Positions 47,621-60,425 of a DNA stretch of 64,000 nt are shown in pieces. Made by a program: the position numbers and the translations under genes. This stretch comes from Neodontobutis hainanensis (taxonomy: Eukaryota; Chordata; Actinopteri; Gobiiformes; Odontobutidae). Position 1 is the stretch's first letter, and every line of letters starts with the position of its first letter. The notes beneath the pieces are model-generated. The model worked only from the letters and a program-made list of their open reading frames with translations, ran no database searches and had not been told where the DNA came from. The stretch is from contig JALDNG010000377.1 in NCBI GenBank assembly GCA_024349245.1, positions 124,001-188,000 of the forward strand. The letters are read 5' to 3'.

Positions 47621-49684
47621 ATCAATACCTGATGTTTCTCATGCAGAAAAGTGAAACTGACGTGCACGGGGGAAATGCACAAAAAAGTCCCAAACTAAAG
47701 TTTTTAAATAGTACGGGCCAGACCTTCACTATCTGTGTGTGAGACTCAGTGACGATATCTGAACAGGGACACATTTAAGACGTCTGGCTGTGGAAAAACT
47801 GGACCATTAGAGTTTTTGATTCAGGTAGACAGCTGTTTAATTTTGTTTTGTTTGATTGTAAACAAACAAAACTTCCGGAAGTAGTAGTTTGGGGTGCTCC
47901 TAATTACAGTAGGAGAACGCTAAACGCTGGAGTTACTGTCCAGGGGACGGGGGAAAGCATGTGTTTTGGTCAAGACCTTACTGTATAAGTGTAAGTGAAG
48001 CCATAACGGGACAAGTTTGATGTTGATCGGTGTTGAAGTCTGTAATCTTGCTGAATTGTAAGCTGTCTAGATACCTGGTGCTCTGTAAGTTTTTATGTGA
48101 TTCTTGAAACTGAGTCTTACGTGGGCCACGTTCCATTCTATGCAAGATAGGATTAATAACTACAATAAGCAGTATAGGGTGTAGCGTGTAGATGTAGCTG
48201 GAACAGGAAGGACAAGATTTGAGACAGATTAATAGCACGGATCCTAATACGCCACATTCAGATGTCTGGCCTAACTAGTAATGTTGGTTAAATGTTGTGC
48301 GTTGGATGCACAGGTAACTCGAGTATGGACTATTATCAAGATTCTTAGCCTAACAACTTTAAAGTGAGATGAATAGATCCGGAGTCTATGTGACTTGGTA
48401 AAGCAAGCCTGCAGAGAAGTGTTCACTGTGTGACGCAGTGAGATAAAGCCCACAGAAGTAAGTGGCTTTAATGAAGTCTATCTAACCTGAAGGGTTAGTG
48501 AGTAAAAAGTCTGAGTAAAAAAGTGTGGTTGAGAGAGTGATTGCAACGTGACTGTGAATTGAATGCATTTAATTGATTTTATTGGAAGTTGATTCAGTCT
48601 GAATAATGAGATCGAACATTAGTCAGTCTGAATGTGAAAAAGCCTTAACTTGTGAAAAGTTAATGCAACAGAGTTACTCTGAGAATCTGATCCATCTGAG
48701 AAAAAATAGCAAGAAATACGGATTTATGTAAATTACAAGTACCTGAATGCGACGAGTTAATTAGAAAAATAGTGACAGAAAATCTAACATGTTGACATAT
48801 TTGAACTGTTGATTTAACCTTAATTTGTTGATTCATCCATAATATGATCCATCTGAATAAGTAGAACTACGTAGAAGTAATCACTGCGGGAGAGGCAGTG
48901 AGAAGAACAGCCCACAAGGGTGAGGGGCTTATACTTTTGAGAATAATATAATGTTGACCTAAAGTTAAAAGCTAAAAGTTGCGTATTAGAATTAATGTTG
49001 TATGAATGGGCGCCATTGTTGAATATCTAACGTTTAATGTCTAATAATGGGAACCAGAACAAAGGTTTAATGGTTTGCGTGGAGAAAAAGTTTGAAGACT
49101 GAGTTGAAAGAAAGAAAAATAGCTTGTGGAAGATATTTATCTAGGCTTCCGGTGTAACAGTAAAAAAAAAAAGGGGAGAAACCATTTTGAGAAAAGAGCA
49201 AAGAACAGTTTTTGAAAGAAAGTGCACACATGGACTTCAAAACACTAATCATTTGTATTTTTTTTATGTCCTGTGAGATTTTTAGGTCTTGGCCTCCTCG
49301 CTCGACAAACTTCCTCTGCCCTTCCCCCACACACTTGCTCCCTTTGGCTGTGATAGAAGCTGCAGATAGACAACAGCAATACAAGCGGTAAGATAAACAT
49401 ATTCCAGACAAATGTTTATTTTAAACTGAACCCATTGAGAGAGACCAAAGAGGAATTTGACCAGTTTATTTGTGAATTGTATGACATCTGAACCTAATTC
49501 AATGTAATCTATTTTTCCGAGGAAAAATGCACCATTGCCATGGTTGCCATGGAGAACGGGGGCAGGGTTGTGGTGGGCGTGGCAGAGGAGAGGGTAATGA
49601 CGGAAAAAGGGAGGGAGGAGGTCGAGACTGGGTCCAGACGAGAGAAGGACCTTTGACTGACCCTTGAACAGGTCAAGTACATAA

Positions 49685-49727
<43 letters not shown>

Positions 49728-50764
49728 CTCAGAAGTACAGACACACACATAAAGAGACAAACACGGAACAAACACAAAACAGACATCTACAAAAGGTGGA
49801 TGTGCTTTTGAGTTATGTTAAAGTTTATAAAGAGTCTGTTAAAGAACAGATATTGTATTATGTTTGTGTGACACAGCAGAGATGAGATTAAAGAGTTAAA
49901 AAAGTTAAAAGTTCCAAACTTTGGACCTAAAACAGAAGTAGTGATTATTAGTATTTTGCGAGACCAGTTGTATGTATCTATTAGTACAAGAACTAATGGA
50001 GGTGCTTAATATCAGTGTGGTTCAAAAACACGATATAATGTTTATGAAAATGTTCAGTTTGTAATCATAAGAATTTAAAAATGTGTCTTAAAGTCAATTG
50101 TGCAGAGCAAGTTTATAAAGATAATACACTTATAGTTATAGTTATTCGAGCCATCAGCTCACATATAAAAATAAAATAAAATAATGTTACCATAAGAAAA
50201 GAAATGAATGTTCTATGTATTATGTATTTCTTTGGTTTCATTCTGACAAAAGAGTATAGAAAGTGGATTTTTTTTTTTCAAAAACAATCTCTGTTTAGAT
50301 TCACAAAGGAATGTTTCAAAACAAGATAACATTCACAGCAAGTCAAGGTAACAAGGGGCTTCACAGCACCTCCCTTTTGCTCACGTCCGGAGCAAGAAAT
50401 GTTTTGGTTTTGATTCGATGTTTTTTTTCCGTTTGTTTTTTGTTTTTGCTCAACCGAAAGTGTGGGAGCCTTTACATTAAACAAACGTTTAAATGTGAAA
50501 AATACTGAAGTAGAAATGTCAGTGACAGAAACAGATTGCACTGATGTGTTAAATAAAGTTTATGAGATGTAATTAAGAAACTGTTTGACCTCCTGACAGG
50601 TCTTTGGAGACAAATATAGTCTACATTTTGATTTGCTTTAATTGTTTTTGGTACAACCATATTGTTTTTTAGATTTAGTAAACTAAACGACAACGAAGTT
50701 TTAAATATTGTTTGAGAAAAATATTGTCCGAGTAATTAGAAAAACTGAAATGAAGACAAAATAA

Positions 50765-52860
50765 ATTAAAGTCGCAAGCGGCGATAAAGGCCCTCGCCTC
50801 CCTTGCGACCGCGGGGACACATGTACTCGGAGGATTGCATTTCGTGCTTTAAAGCATAAACTTCACGATAATGTCAAATAACCGGGCCTGTTCCTCTGCT
50901 TGAATCTTCTTCTGGCTGGAGCCTGCTTCATCACCTCGGGCCTGTGCTACTGCTGGGACCTGCTACACCACCTTGTATTTAGAGTTAAAGGTCTCCACAT
51001 TCCCTGGTTTTCCTGGGATCTGTCTGAACTTTTGAAAATAAGAGTTTATGCTTGGGCTGAGGCGAGAAAAACAAAGTACTGACTGGATATTTGCAATGAC
51101 TCAGAAAGCGCTGCACCCGCCTGTTTAAAAGGAAAAATATAAATATTAGTTGTCTAAAATAACAAGTTTACCAGTTGCAAAAGATTCTGAGGAGTTTTCC
51201 AGAACTCTAGTCTTGGCTCTGGAGGAGCCTCCTCCAAAGGAAGCATCCTGGCAATTGGTAAATGGCATTTATTTCCCAAAGAAATGGCTGCCTCTTTACA
51301 GGCTCATTACGACCACAACCACAAATGTATGAAAAAACAAACTGATAACTTTTATTGGCACTCGTGTCTAGATAATACTCAACAAATATGGGGCCTTTTA
51401 GAAGAAAACACAGACGCGAGGGGTGCAATTAAGGTGGTCGCACGTTCCACCCCACATGGCGGACTTCCTGTTGAGTTTAGGCTGTGGCTGTCATAGACTT
51501 TTCTGTTTGCCCTGAGGTGTCCTATGGATGTACCAAGTTTCATTTTTCTACGTTGGAAAAAATTACTTTCACTTTCCATAGGCCGAATGTATTTTCATTT
51601 TCCAGGGATCCCCACTGAGTCATTTCTTTTAATTATTTTTTCAAATACTTAAAATACCTAAATTTTTCGCCAGGCTTGAGTTTAGTGGCCAATAAAATGT
51701 ACTTTTTGCGCAAATTTACTGGGTCAAAATTGATGATAATTTTGCAGAAAAATTTTAAATAAAAAAAATATATAAATTGAGCAAAAACAACAAGAAAAGA
51801 CGCTGTCTATTTTGCACACGTGTGTTTAGCTCATTTTGCCTAAGTTTGGCGTTTGTGGAATGAAGCAGCTATTTTCTGTCAATTTTTAAAAGTGAGGTGT
51901 ATTCTAAGGCGGTTCACATTTTCAATTCAAAATGGCTGCCTTCTTGTGTGTGTTAGGGTGTGGTCCCCATTGGCTTTGTTGTTCATAAGCCCATGCTGGA
52001 TGTGTGTACCAAGTGTCATTTGCCTAAGGCAAACTAAAATTTTCCCTTCCCACTGACTTTTTCCACATATTTGCGCCGTTGCTATGGCAACACATTTATA
52101 GATAGGGGATGGTTGTCATTGGCTTTTATGTTCGTCATGACATAAGAGATGTGTGTACCAAATTTCATGTCTCTATGACCAACTAAATTCTTGGGTTCCA
52201 TTATAAGTTTGTAGGGGGCGCTAGAGGGCCATTTCTAAAGCAAACCCTTTTATTTACATATCTTTGTGTTCAGGTCGTGAATGTGCACAAACGCCTTTTT
52301 GGGTCCAACTTGATCCGAGAAGGCGTTTGAAAGTTAACGGATATTTTATTTTCACAAAAATGGCCGCCTCGTTACACGCTTGCCACACCCACACCCGATA
52401 AGATATCAAAAACAAAATGACAACTTTTGGTGGCACATGTGTCTAGATGATACTCACCAAAATTTGGGGCCAGTTAGACAAAAACACAATGAGCTGAATC
52501 TTTTGGCGTAAGGGGTGCAATTTAGGTGGTTGCGCATTTCACCCCACATGGCGGACTTCCTGTTGAAATTAGGCTGTGGCTGTCATAGACTTTTCTGTTT
52601 GGCCTGAGGTGTTCTATGGATGTACCAAGTTTTCTATTTCTACATTGGAAAAAATGTACTTTCATATAGGCCCAATGTATTTTGATTTTTCTAGGGGTCG
52701 CCACTGAGTCATTTTTCATATATTTTTTTTTGTTGACTTCAAATACATAAATTTTTCGCCGACATTGAACTTTTGGCCCAATAAAAATGACTTTGCACAT
52801 GTTCACTGGGACAAATTGAGGATCATTTTGCAGAAATAAATAAATAAATAAATAATTCGA
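50765..52860 (+). repeat. Interspersed repeat with an internal direct duplication
   Basis: Same family as 11105-11990. Within it, 51280-51740 and 52362-52815 are direct repeats (shared CCCCACATGGCGGACTTCCT, GGCTGTGGCTGTCATAGACT, CTATGGATGTACCAAGTTT), with a period of about 1.07 kb. Non-coding; it ends near an (AAAT)n run at 52836-52853. Confidence 0.65.
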
Positions 52861-54194
52861 CCTCGGGCCTAATAATAACCAATGGGTTTTTGAAATGGTA
52901 CTTTCTATCTAATCTTTACAATGAAGTTTTAAACTGCAAGGTAAATCTGTGATCTGGGAATTGAAAACGTATCTATATGTTAAAAAAATCTTGTAGGATT
53001 GGAGGTGGTTTAGTTGAAAAGTTTAAGTTAAAGTGTTAAACTGTAAAAATGGTTAAAGTTTAGGAGCATAAGCAAAGTTTGAGTTTTAATCACTGCTTGG
53101 AGTGATTTTAAAAAAAAAGTTTTGATTTTGTTTTATGGATCTGATTTAAACGTTTGGAATGTTTTAGATTAATGATGATTGTGAGAACTAGAGACTAACA
53201 CAAGAGTCTGTCTGTTTGAACAGGATTGAATAATTTTGGTTAAACTTTAGAAGTGTTATGGAAAACACTAAGTGAAATCTTTGGAAACTAAAAATTAAAA
53301 TTTTTAAAAGGTTTAACCTTTGCATTGTTTTAAATTAACATTACTGACTATTACTGAGTGCAATGGTGGTAAATCTGAGGTTTTTAATGGAATTTATTTC
53401 TAAAGGAATTAATTTGAAGTGATTGAACAATATTCTGAGAATTTTCTAATTAGATTGTGAATTTAAAGTTTTTGGCTAAAAGGTTTTGACAATAGATCAT
53501 ACTGGATGATACCACTTACAGTTACAGGTAAAGACCTACAACTAATGGTGACTAAAATTAAAACTGAACTGAACAAAAGTGAAGTTTTAAATATAACATA
53601 AACAACAGTGATGCTATTTGGAAAACATAAAGAAGATGAATAATTAGAAATGATAATTGATGGACTAACATTTTAAAATGATAAATGGCACTGGCCTTTA
53701 ATTTTATGATTTTATGTTTATGTTTTATTTTATTTTTATTTCTTTATGTTTTATTTTTATTTTTTATATTTTGTCACATGGGTTTCCCAGGTCTCAAAAA
53801 AGAGAGGGAGAAGAAGATTTAAACTGTATTAAAGTGAAGAGGTAATGTGTGTAAAAGAGTAATATAGTGATGTGTAAATACAGTAAAAGAGTTTAAATCA
53901 AAAATAAATAAAGAAAGAAAGAAGGTTGACATGACCGTTCTGGAGATGCACTGTTTGATCTGATTGAACCTTTCAGATTAAAGTAGATTTCCAGCAGACC
54001 ATATCTGTGGAAACAGGGTTTATCTGTGTTTCATTTTTATGATTTGATCATTTTAAGAGCTTTATGGTTTCGTTTGACAAAAGCCTGGAGGGCACTTTCT
54101 ATGGGTCTAATAATGTCAGAAAACGTTCTTTATTTGGATGGAAGCCAACTACAACAAGTACCAGTTCTGAAGAGAAGGTTTGACAATTAATATA

Positions 54195-54385
54195 GCCACC
54201 AGTAAGAGCTAATATTAACATAGTTCTTTGAACTTAGAGTCATCTTGGTTTACAGGAGTACACCTGTGAGCAGGGCTAGTGACGGGAGTCACAGGACGTC
54301 CTGTAACATCACTCTGAACCTGACAAACTGAGAGATCAGGGACAGGTGCAGTGCAAAGCAGAAGTCTGGAGGTTTTGTGAAAGTA
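54195..54385 (+). repeat. Dispersed repeat, copy B
   Basis: GCCACCAGTAAGAGCTAATA...TCATCTTGGTTTACAGG...AACATCACTCTGAACCTGAC...AAGTCTGGAGGTTTTG; matches 42470-42665. Confidence 0.75.
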
Positions 54386-55723
54386 AGACCATTAGACCAG
54401 CATTGCCTGCTGACCAGAAACATGTGTCCTTAAAGGATCATCGTTTTATTTGTTCAAATACGATGTGACAAAGAACATTGTGAGAAGAAACTCCCACCTT
54501 AGAAACCAAACAGCAGTTCCTTCAGGTTTACATTCAGCCCCGTATACATCGACGACAGAGGGGACCTTCGAGGTGTTTTTAATGAATATAAGGCAAAAAT
54601 TCAAATATCATTGAAATTAGAATTTTACCTTTGAGACAATGTATGCAAATGTGGATTAAATGAATTAGATTTATAACCAACAAAAGGGTTATGAATTGCA
54701 GAAGAGATGCTGTAACTGTGAATTAAAACTGGAAATTAATTAAAACTGGTCCAAACTGGACAGAACAAATAGCACTGAGCTGCTTTGAGCTGAAAAGGTG
54801 AGATCTACAACAGGATTTCATTTTCAGCATAACTAAAGCTTTTAAAAAAGGGCTTCACACTCTGCAGAGGAATTGGCAGAGGATTCTGGAATAGAGTAAT
54901 TGATTTTGACCTGGTTTTAAAAATTGTTACAAAATACTTGGAAAAGTGACTGGTATTTTAAATCTGTACATGTTCTTGTGTGGCACTTCCATGTCTTATA
55001 ACTTTTGTTTGTGTTGATTTCCATGTTTCCGGAGCTTGTTGGTGAGATTGATGGATGTGGCCATTGCTGGGTCAACATTCCTGGACATGCACCTGCCCAA
55101 CGACTGTGGTCGAGGCTTTGACCTCAGATGAACACTTTGATATCTGAGGGACGTTACGTTTGCATGAACACCAACGGGACAACAGCTCCAGGACGGATCA
55201 TACTACAGTCCTAAGGGCCGTATGGTTCACTGAAGTTATGATGCTTAAGAGAATTGATTTTAATCATTAAGAATGTGCATAAGTCTCACTCCATATGTTT
55301 TTCTTTTTCGTTACAGGGACAGTAATGGACGGGCAGGGACAGGCCGAAGATCTTGAGTCCGATGGGGCGACCAGCTTAAACTCTGGCATATTTTTGTACG
55401 TTATTTTGGAGTGACACTGTGTTTTGATTTATGACTTTTACAAATTTGATTTTGAAGAATCAGTGCATGACTCTGTGGAGTCCCATTTGTCTTTGATTTG
55501 AAATGTGTTTTCAGATTCAGTTGAAGTGATTACATAAAGTTGATGCTTGATGTTTGTGTGTTGACTTAGAACAAGGGGTGGACAAAAGAGTTTTTCCCAG
55601 CCTTAGGTCAATGGGTCAAGTGTACTTAGGCTAGGTCAGATGCCCTGCTGGGTTTTCGCTTTGTCAAAAGTAAACAACTCACACTCAAGCTAGTAGATTG
55701 TTTATGCTAATTGTTATCAGCAT

Positions 55724-55736
55724 AAAGAGGGGGGAA
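55724..55736 (+). promoter_or_regulatory. Polypurine tract before the 3' LTR
   Basis: AAAGAGGGGGGAA immediately upstream of the 3' LTR TGTTATAAG, the standard plus-strand priming site of LTR retroelements. Confidence 0.88.
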
Positions 55737-56075
55737 TGTTATAAGAATTTTAGTTTTAATGTTTAGAGTTACTGGGGACTTATAGTTCTCTTCAGGTCAT
55801 GTCAAATTCATGTCATGTCCTTCGTGCTAATCCAAGCATAACTAGACTGAGACATGGCTTGTCACGGGACTTTTGCACCTGGACCATTGTGAACGCCTCT
55901 CACCAAGGACGTTATGTTTACATCTTTAAGCAAACCTCTCGCTGTACCCTTGTTACTGTGTCTGCTTTGCTCATTCTTGCAAGGATTAAAACCTGGCCAT
56001 TGCTTTTTAAATTATAAATCTGTCTCCGTGTCTCTCTGGATAAATATAAGGATAAAATAAATTCCAATAAAAATG
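55737..56075 (+). mobile_element. 3' LTR
   Basis: Similar along its length to 47220-47600, with small deletions (for example CACTGTGTTGTATATAATCC is missing, removing the TATA-like box). It ends near AATTCCAATAAAAATG, followed by GTGTG at 56076-56080, which would match the left flank. Divergence from the 5' LTR shows the insertion is old. Confidence 0.88.
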
Positions 56076-56165
56076 GTGTGAGTGGAAGCACAATGTAAAG
56101 TGCTTTGGGTGCCTGGAAAGGGTGCAAAAAAGCGCTATATAAATGCATGCCATTTACCATTTATC
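56076..56165 (+). repeat. SINE 3'-tail fragment
   Basis: GTGAGTGGAAGCACAATGTAAAGTGCTTTGGGTGCC...AGCGCTATATAAATGC is the typical tail seen after fish tRNA-derived SINEs. No promoter head here. Confidence 0.5.
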
Positions 56166-56312
56166 ATTTTTAGTCTAGTAAAGTTTTGATAAACCAAAGT
56201 GCTAGTTTTAGTTGACAAACAAATATTTAGTCTAGTTTTGATCAATGAAAATTGTATTTTTGTCTTATTTTAGTACACATAGAGTCAGTCAGGTAGGAAA
56301 CATTTAGACAAA

Positions 56313-57034
56313 TACACATAGTAACGTACTGTGAGCTGGTGAATAAAAACTAAGATAAATTGTTTCATTTGTTCTGTAATTAACAGTACATCTTATGTTC
56401 AGAGGTGAACAGTCCCAACAGCAAGACTTGTTTTAAACATAAGTTTTTACTTTGTTCTGTTTTTGCAGAGCTCCTCTACAGTTACCTGTCTGCTGCTTCT
56501 CTGTCGGCCCAGTCCAGCCCAGTCCAGTCCAGTTATCGGTCTGCTGCTCTTTCAGTTCTCTCTGCTCCAGCACAGCTGACATAGCCCAGCCTCGTCTTCC
56601 TCAGCTTCGTCTGACATCACATCTACAAATGCCGCTTCTTTTTAATAAACTTCAATCAAATCTTCATTTATTTATGTGCTTCTAGGTTTAAAGGCATATT
56701 TAAACTGTATTTCAAGCTCTTAAATCTGACATAATTTATGCACTTTATATTTAAGTGCACAAAGTTAATAACTTGTAGAAAGTGTTTTTATTTTTATTCA
56801 TTTTTAAAGAAATTTTAAAATACCATGAAAGTTGATGAAAGCACAACCTTTAAATTTTTTTTTATCACTATAGTGTTATTTTATCATGCCAAAAGAAAAT
56901 AAGTTATTGTGGAAAATAATCAAAAATCATTGTTTTGTCTCTTTTTAAATTGTAATGATAAAGTAGTGCTGCAAAGATGGAAGGGTTTCTTGAACTTTCA
57001 TGTTGCTCCTGAGGTCTTTGACCTACAGTTGCAT
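56313..57034 (+). repeat. Duplicated segment, copy 2
   Basis: Similar to 16168-16914. The open stretch after TTTTTGCAG is 38 codons (ELLYSYLSAASLSAQSSPVQ... ending APAQLT and TAG at 56582), with length differences from copy 1 of 3 and 6 bases only, and AATAAA at about 56644. Confidence 0.75.
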
Positions 57035-57530
57035 GGGCAAAAATCAAAACTGTTTACACATGTATTTACTCCATCTCAAAAATACAGCATTTGCTTCTTT
57101 GACTACAATTTCAAAATAGGGACTTCCATAGTTACAGATACAAATAGGTTTAGAAAAAATCAACAAGTTTTAACTCAAAAGATTTTTAGAGTTGTTTGCA
57201 GCCTACAGCTACTTGCATGTACTGCCACAGGAGCTGTAATCTCGTGAGAAATGCAATAGCTGGCAAAAGTTAATATTGATTTAATGACTAGTGATATCTA
57301 CTGGACATTTCGTTTACAGAAAAGAACCTCACTCCCCACACAAGCCGTTTCAATATTTGGGAACTGTGAGTGGCTCAGGCTATAAATAGGCTACATCTAA
57401 GATAAGATAAGAAAACCTTTAATTTGTGCCACAGTGGGTAAATTGTATGTCTATGGACAACTGATATTAGTGTTCAATTGTTTAAGTAGAGCTAATCAAG
57501 ATAACAAATGTAGTATAGTAGCACACAAAG

Positions 57531-58090
57531 ATAGGATTAACTGATTCACACTGTACAAATTGTGAAAAAAAATATTTAGCAATAATGTGAATGTTTCAAA
57601 TTTCAATATGTTATTCAGAATACAAAATAGATGACGTATCAAATGTTGAAAGTGAGACATTTTGAAATGTTATGCCAGATATTGGCATACCTGTCCCAAC
57701 TCAAAAAGTTGGGACACAATCCATTGGCCATTCGTCGTTGCAGCTAAAACTCTATAGGTAAAAAAAAAAGCCATATTTAAACATGATCCAGAAACGCAGG
57801 TGTTTTCTCTGGAGCCAAGGATCAAGCAACTTGTCTCCTCACACATTACAGTCTGGCCTTATCCCAAGGCCAGACTGTAATGGCACAACTTTTTTAAGAT
57901 AAGTTGATGCCATGAAATTTAAAATCAACTTATTTTTTCCTTAAAATTATAAATTTTCTCAATTTAAACATTTAATATGTCATTTATGTTGTATTGTGAA
58001 TAAAATATTGAAATTTGAATCTTCCACATTATTGCATTCTGTTTTTATTCACAATTTGTACAGTGTCCCAACTTTTTTAGAATCAGGTTA
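57531..58090 (+). mobile_element. Tc1-like element, internally deleted
   Basis: Ends (CACTGTACAAATTGTGAAAA and CACAATTTGTACAGTGTCCC) match the family at 28676 and 59186. The interior keeps only a short transposase relic (AKTL*VKKKAIFKHDPETQVFSLEPR-like near 57745-57820). Confidence 0.8.
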
Positions 58091-58159
58091 GTATTTATAC
58101 TCTCAAAAGTACATTATATTTTCTAATGTAATCAATTGTCATTTCATTTATATTCCTCA

Positions 58160-58880
58160 GATTCTTTAGCACAGGGGATTCTTTCACCACCATTGCAGAT
58201 TCCGTCTTGGAATTTCCTCAGTGTCCAGCATTGTGAAGACAACCTGTGACCTTACAAGACACCTGCATGCCAGCTCCCAATAAGGAAGATGACTTCCTGA
58301 CGACTTCTGGAAGACGACTGCCCAGAGATTCTCTGAAAAATGGAACTTCCCTAATTGTATCAGTGCTTTGAATGGGAAGCATGTTGTGATTCAGGGACCA
58401 GCTGGTTCTGGCTAAGTACTGTATAAGGGCATCTTTTTTTGTGGTTCTGCTTGCCTTGGTTGATGCAGACTTCCGCTTCCTAGAGGTGGATGTAGCTACA
58501 AGCAAAGCTACGAGCATTACCCTGTGTTATTGTTACAGATGAGGCGTTTGCTTTAAGAACCTTCCTCCTTTGTCCCTACCCTAGAAGACGCCTGCCAGAT
58601 GGTCAGCATGTGTTTAACTACTGGCTCTCCTGGGATTAACATGTAGTTGAATGCTTTTGGTGTTTTCAGTCAGTGCTAGAAAGTCTACAAGCGCAGTCTG
58701 CAAGTGGCTCCAGAGATAGCCGACAGCATTGTGAAGGCAGCTTGCATCCTGTACAACTTCCTGCGAAGGGCCAAGGGGAACCACGGTTCAGAGCCTGACC
58801 GTTCTAATGACTCAGAGGACAGTGAGCTGAGGGACATCAGAGGTCTTTGAGGAAACAGGGCATCAGCTGAGGCACTAAGG
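58160..58880 (+). pseudogene. PIF/Harbinger transposase relic
   Basis: Plus-strand relic similar to HARBI1-type transposases, broken by stops and frameshifts. It reads RFFSTGDSFTTIADSV (58160-58210), then APNKEDDFL...RFSEKWNFPNCISALNGKHVVIQGPAGSG (58270-58410), ALVDADFRFLEVDVA (58448-58495), VTDEAFALRTFLLCPYPRRR and LPDGQHVFNYWLS (58535-58630), and APEIADSIVKAACILYNFLR (58710-58770). The first catalytic Asp of the usual DGKHV block is Asn here, and the Glu block is unreadable. Flanked by two Tc1 elements. Confidence 0.75.
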
Positions 58881-59185
58881 GGGAAGGACACATATTCAGA
58901 CATTATTTTAACTCACCTGGCAGGTTCGTCATGTGAACTGAGGTCTCCCTCATTGACCTGACTCCTATTTTATGGCTGAACAAAGAAAAACTGTTGCAGA
59001 TTAAAACTGCATTTAGTAAAGCACAATTATCACTGTGAATCCATTTGATGCAAAAGTAATCTGTGAATAAAATCATATTTTCTATTGACAGCCCCAGTTA
59101 TTTTATGTTTATTGTATTACTTTCTTTTTTAAAAATACTTTTACAGGTTTTCCTTATCTAGGGTAATATTAATCAACTTTGCATA

Positions 59186-60423
59186 CAAACCTGATTCTAA
59201 AAAAGTTGGGACACTGTACAAATTGTAAATAAAAAAGAATGCAATGATGTGGAAGTTTCAATATTTTATTCAGAATACAACATAGATGAAATATATAATG
59301 TTTAAACTGAGAAAATGTATAATTTTAAGGGGAAAATAAGTTGATTTAAAATTTCATGGCATCAACACATCTCATAAAAGTTGGGACAAGGCCATGTTTA
59401 CCAATGTGTGGCATCCTCTCTTCTTTTTATAACAGTCTGCAAACTTCTGGCGACTGAGGAGACAAGGTGCTCAAGTTTAGGAATAGGAATGTCATTACAG
59501 GCTTCTAGTTGCTCAACTGTCTTAGGTCTTCTTTGTTGCATCTATTGATATATCTGCATTTATGATGCGCCAAAAGTTTTGAGCGCTGATGAAAACTTGT
59601 GTTGTCCTTGTCCTCTTTAGTCCAGAGGACATGGCGTCCCAGTTTTCCTAAAAGAACTTCAGATTTTGATTTGTCTGACCACTTTGCCACAGTCCATTTT
59701 AAATGATCCTTGGCTCCAGAGAAAACACATGTGCTTCTGGATCATGTTTAAATATGGCTTCTTTTTTGACCTATAGAGTTTTAGCTGCAACGACAAATGG
59801 CCAGTGGATTGTGTTCACCGATAATGTTTTCTGGAAGTATTTCTGAGCACATGTGATTTTCATTACAATAGCATTCCTGTTTGTGATGCAGTGCCGTCTA
59901 AGGGCCCGATGATCACGGGCATCCAGTCTGGTTTTCCGGCCTTGACCCTTCATACAGAGATTGTTCCAGATTCTCTGAATCTTTGGAGGATATTATGAAC
60001 TGTAGATGATGATAACTTTAAACTCTTTGAAATTTTTTTCTGAGAAACTCCTTTCTAATATTGCTCCACTATTTTTCACTGCAGCATTGGGGTAATGCCC
60101 ATCTTGACTTCTGAGAGACACTGCCATTCTGAGAGGCTCTTTTTATACCAAGCATGTTGCCAATTGACCTAATAAGTTGCAAATTGCTCCTCCAGCTGTT
60201 ACTTACATGTACGTTTAACTTTTTAGGAATGTGTATCTCTCGTGTAATCCAGAATGAGCAAATATCTAGCATAACATTTCAAGTCTCACTTTCAACATTT
60301 GATATGTGTTATGTGATATGATGTATAATGAATAAAATATTGAAATTTGAAACTTCCACATTATTGCATTCTTTTTTTAGTCACAATTTGTACAGTGTCC
60401 CAACGTTTTTGAAATCGGGTTTG
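59186..60423 (-). mobile_element. Tc1-like transposon with TA duplication, decayed
   Basis: Inverted ends CAAACCTGATTCTAAAAAAG (59186) and CGTTTTTGAAATCGGGTTTG (to 60423), with TA at 59184-59185 and 60424-60425. Minus-strand transposase relics: HVSNSWRSNLQLIRSIGNML (near 60220), KGQGRKTRLDARDHRALRRH (about 59950) and FGKLGRHV-like (about 59640). Frameshifts and stops throughout. Confidence 0.9.
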
Positions 60424-60425
60424 TA

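Larger units (their letters stand above)
47621..55723 (+). mobile_element. Internal region of the LTR element, no recognisable gag/pol/env
   Basis: About 8.1 kb between primer site and polypurine tract. No plus-strand open stretch of retroviral size and no protease, RT, integrase or envelope motif was seen. Contents: a leader with a duplicated double-hairpin module (48413-48470, 48872-48930), a (CA)n run at 49696-49723, an inserted repeat (50765-52860), a dispersed repeat (54195-54385), and otherwise AT-rich non-coding DNA. It is either a non-autonomous (large-derivative) element or one so decayed that coding is unreadable. Confidence 0.65.

Noticed and set aside
49282..49722. 146-codon minus-strand ORF inside the LTR element
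   Set aside because: Driven by a (CA)n run and antisense to the element; no retroviral similarity seen.
56909..57247. 112-codon plus-strand ORF after duplicated segment copy 2
   Set aside because: The corresponding frame in copy 1 is closed by a stop just past the shared region; no splice or homology support.
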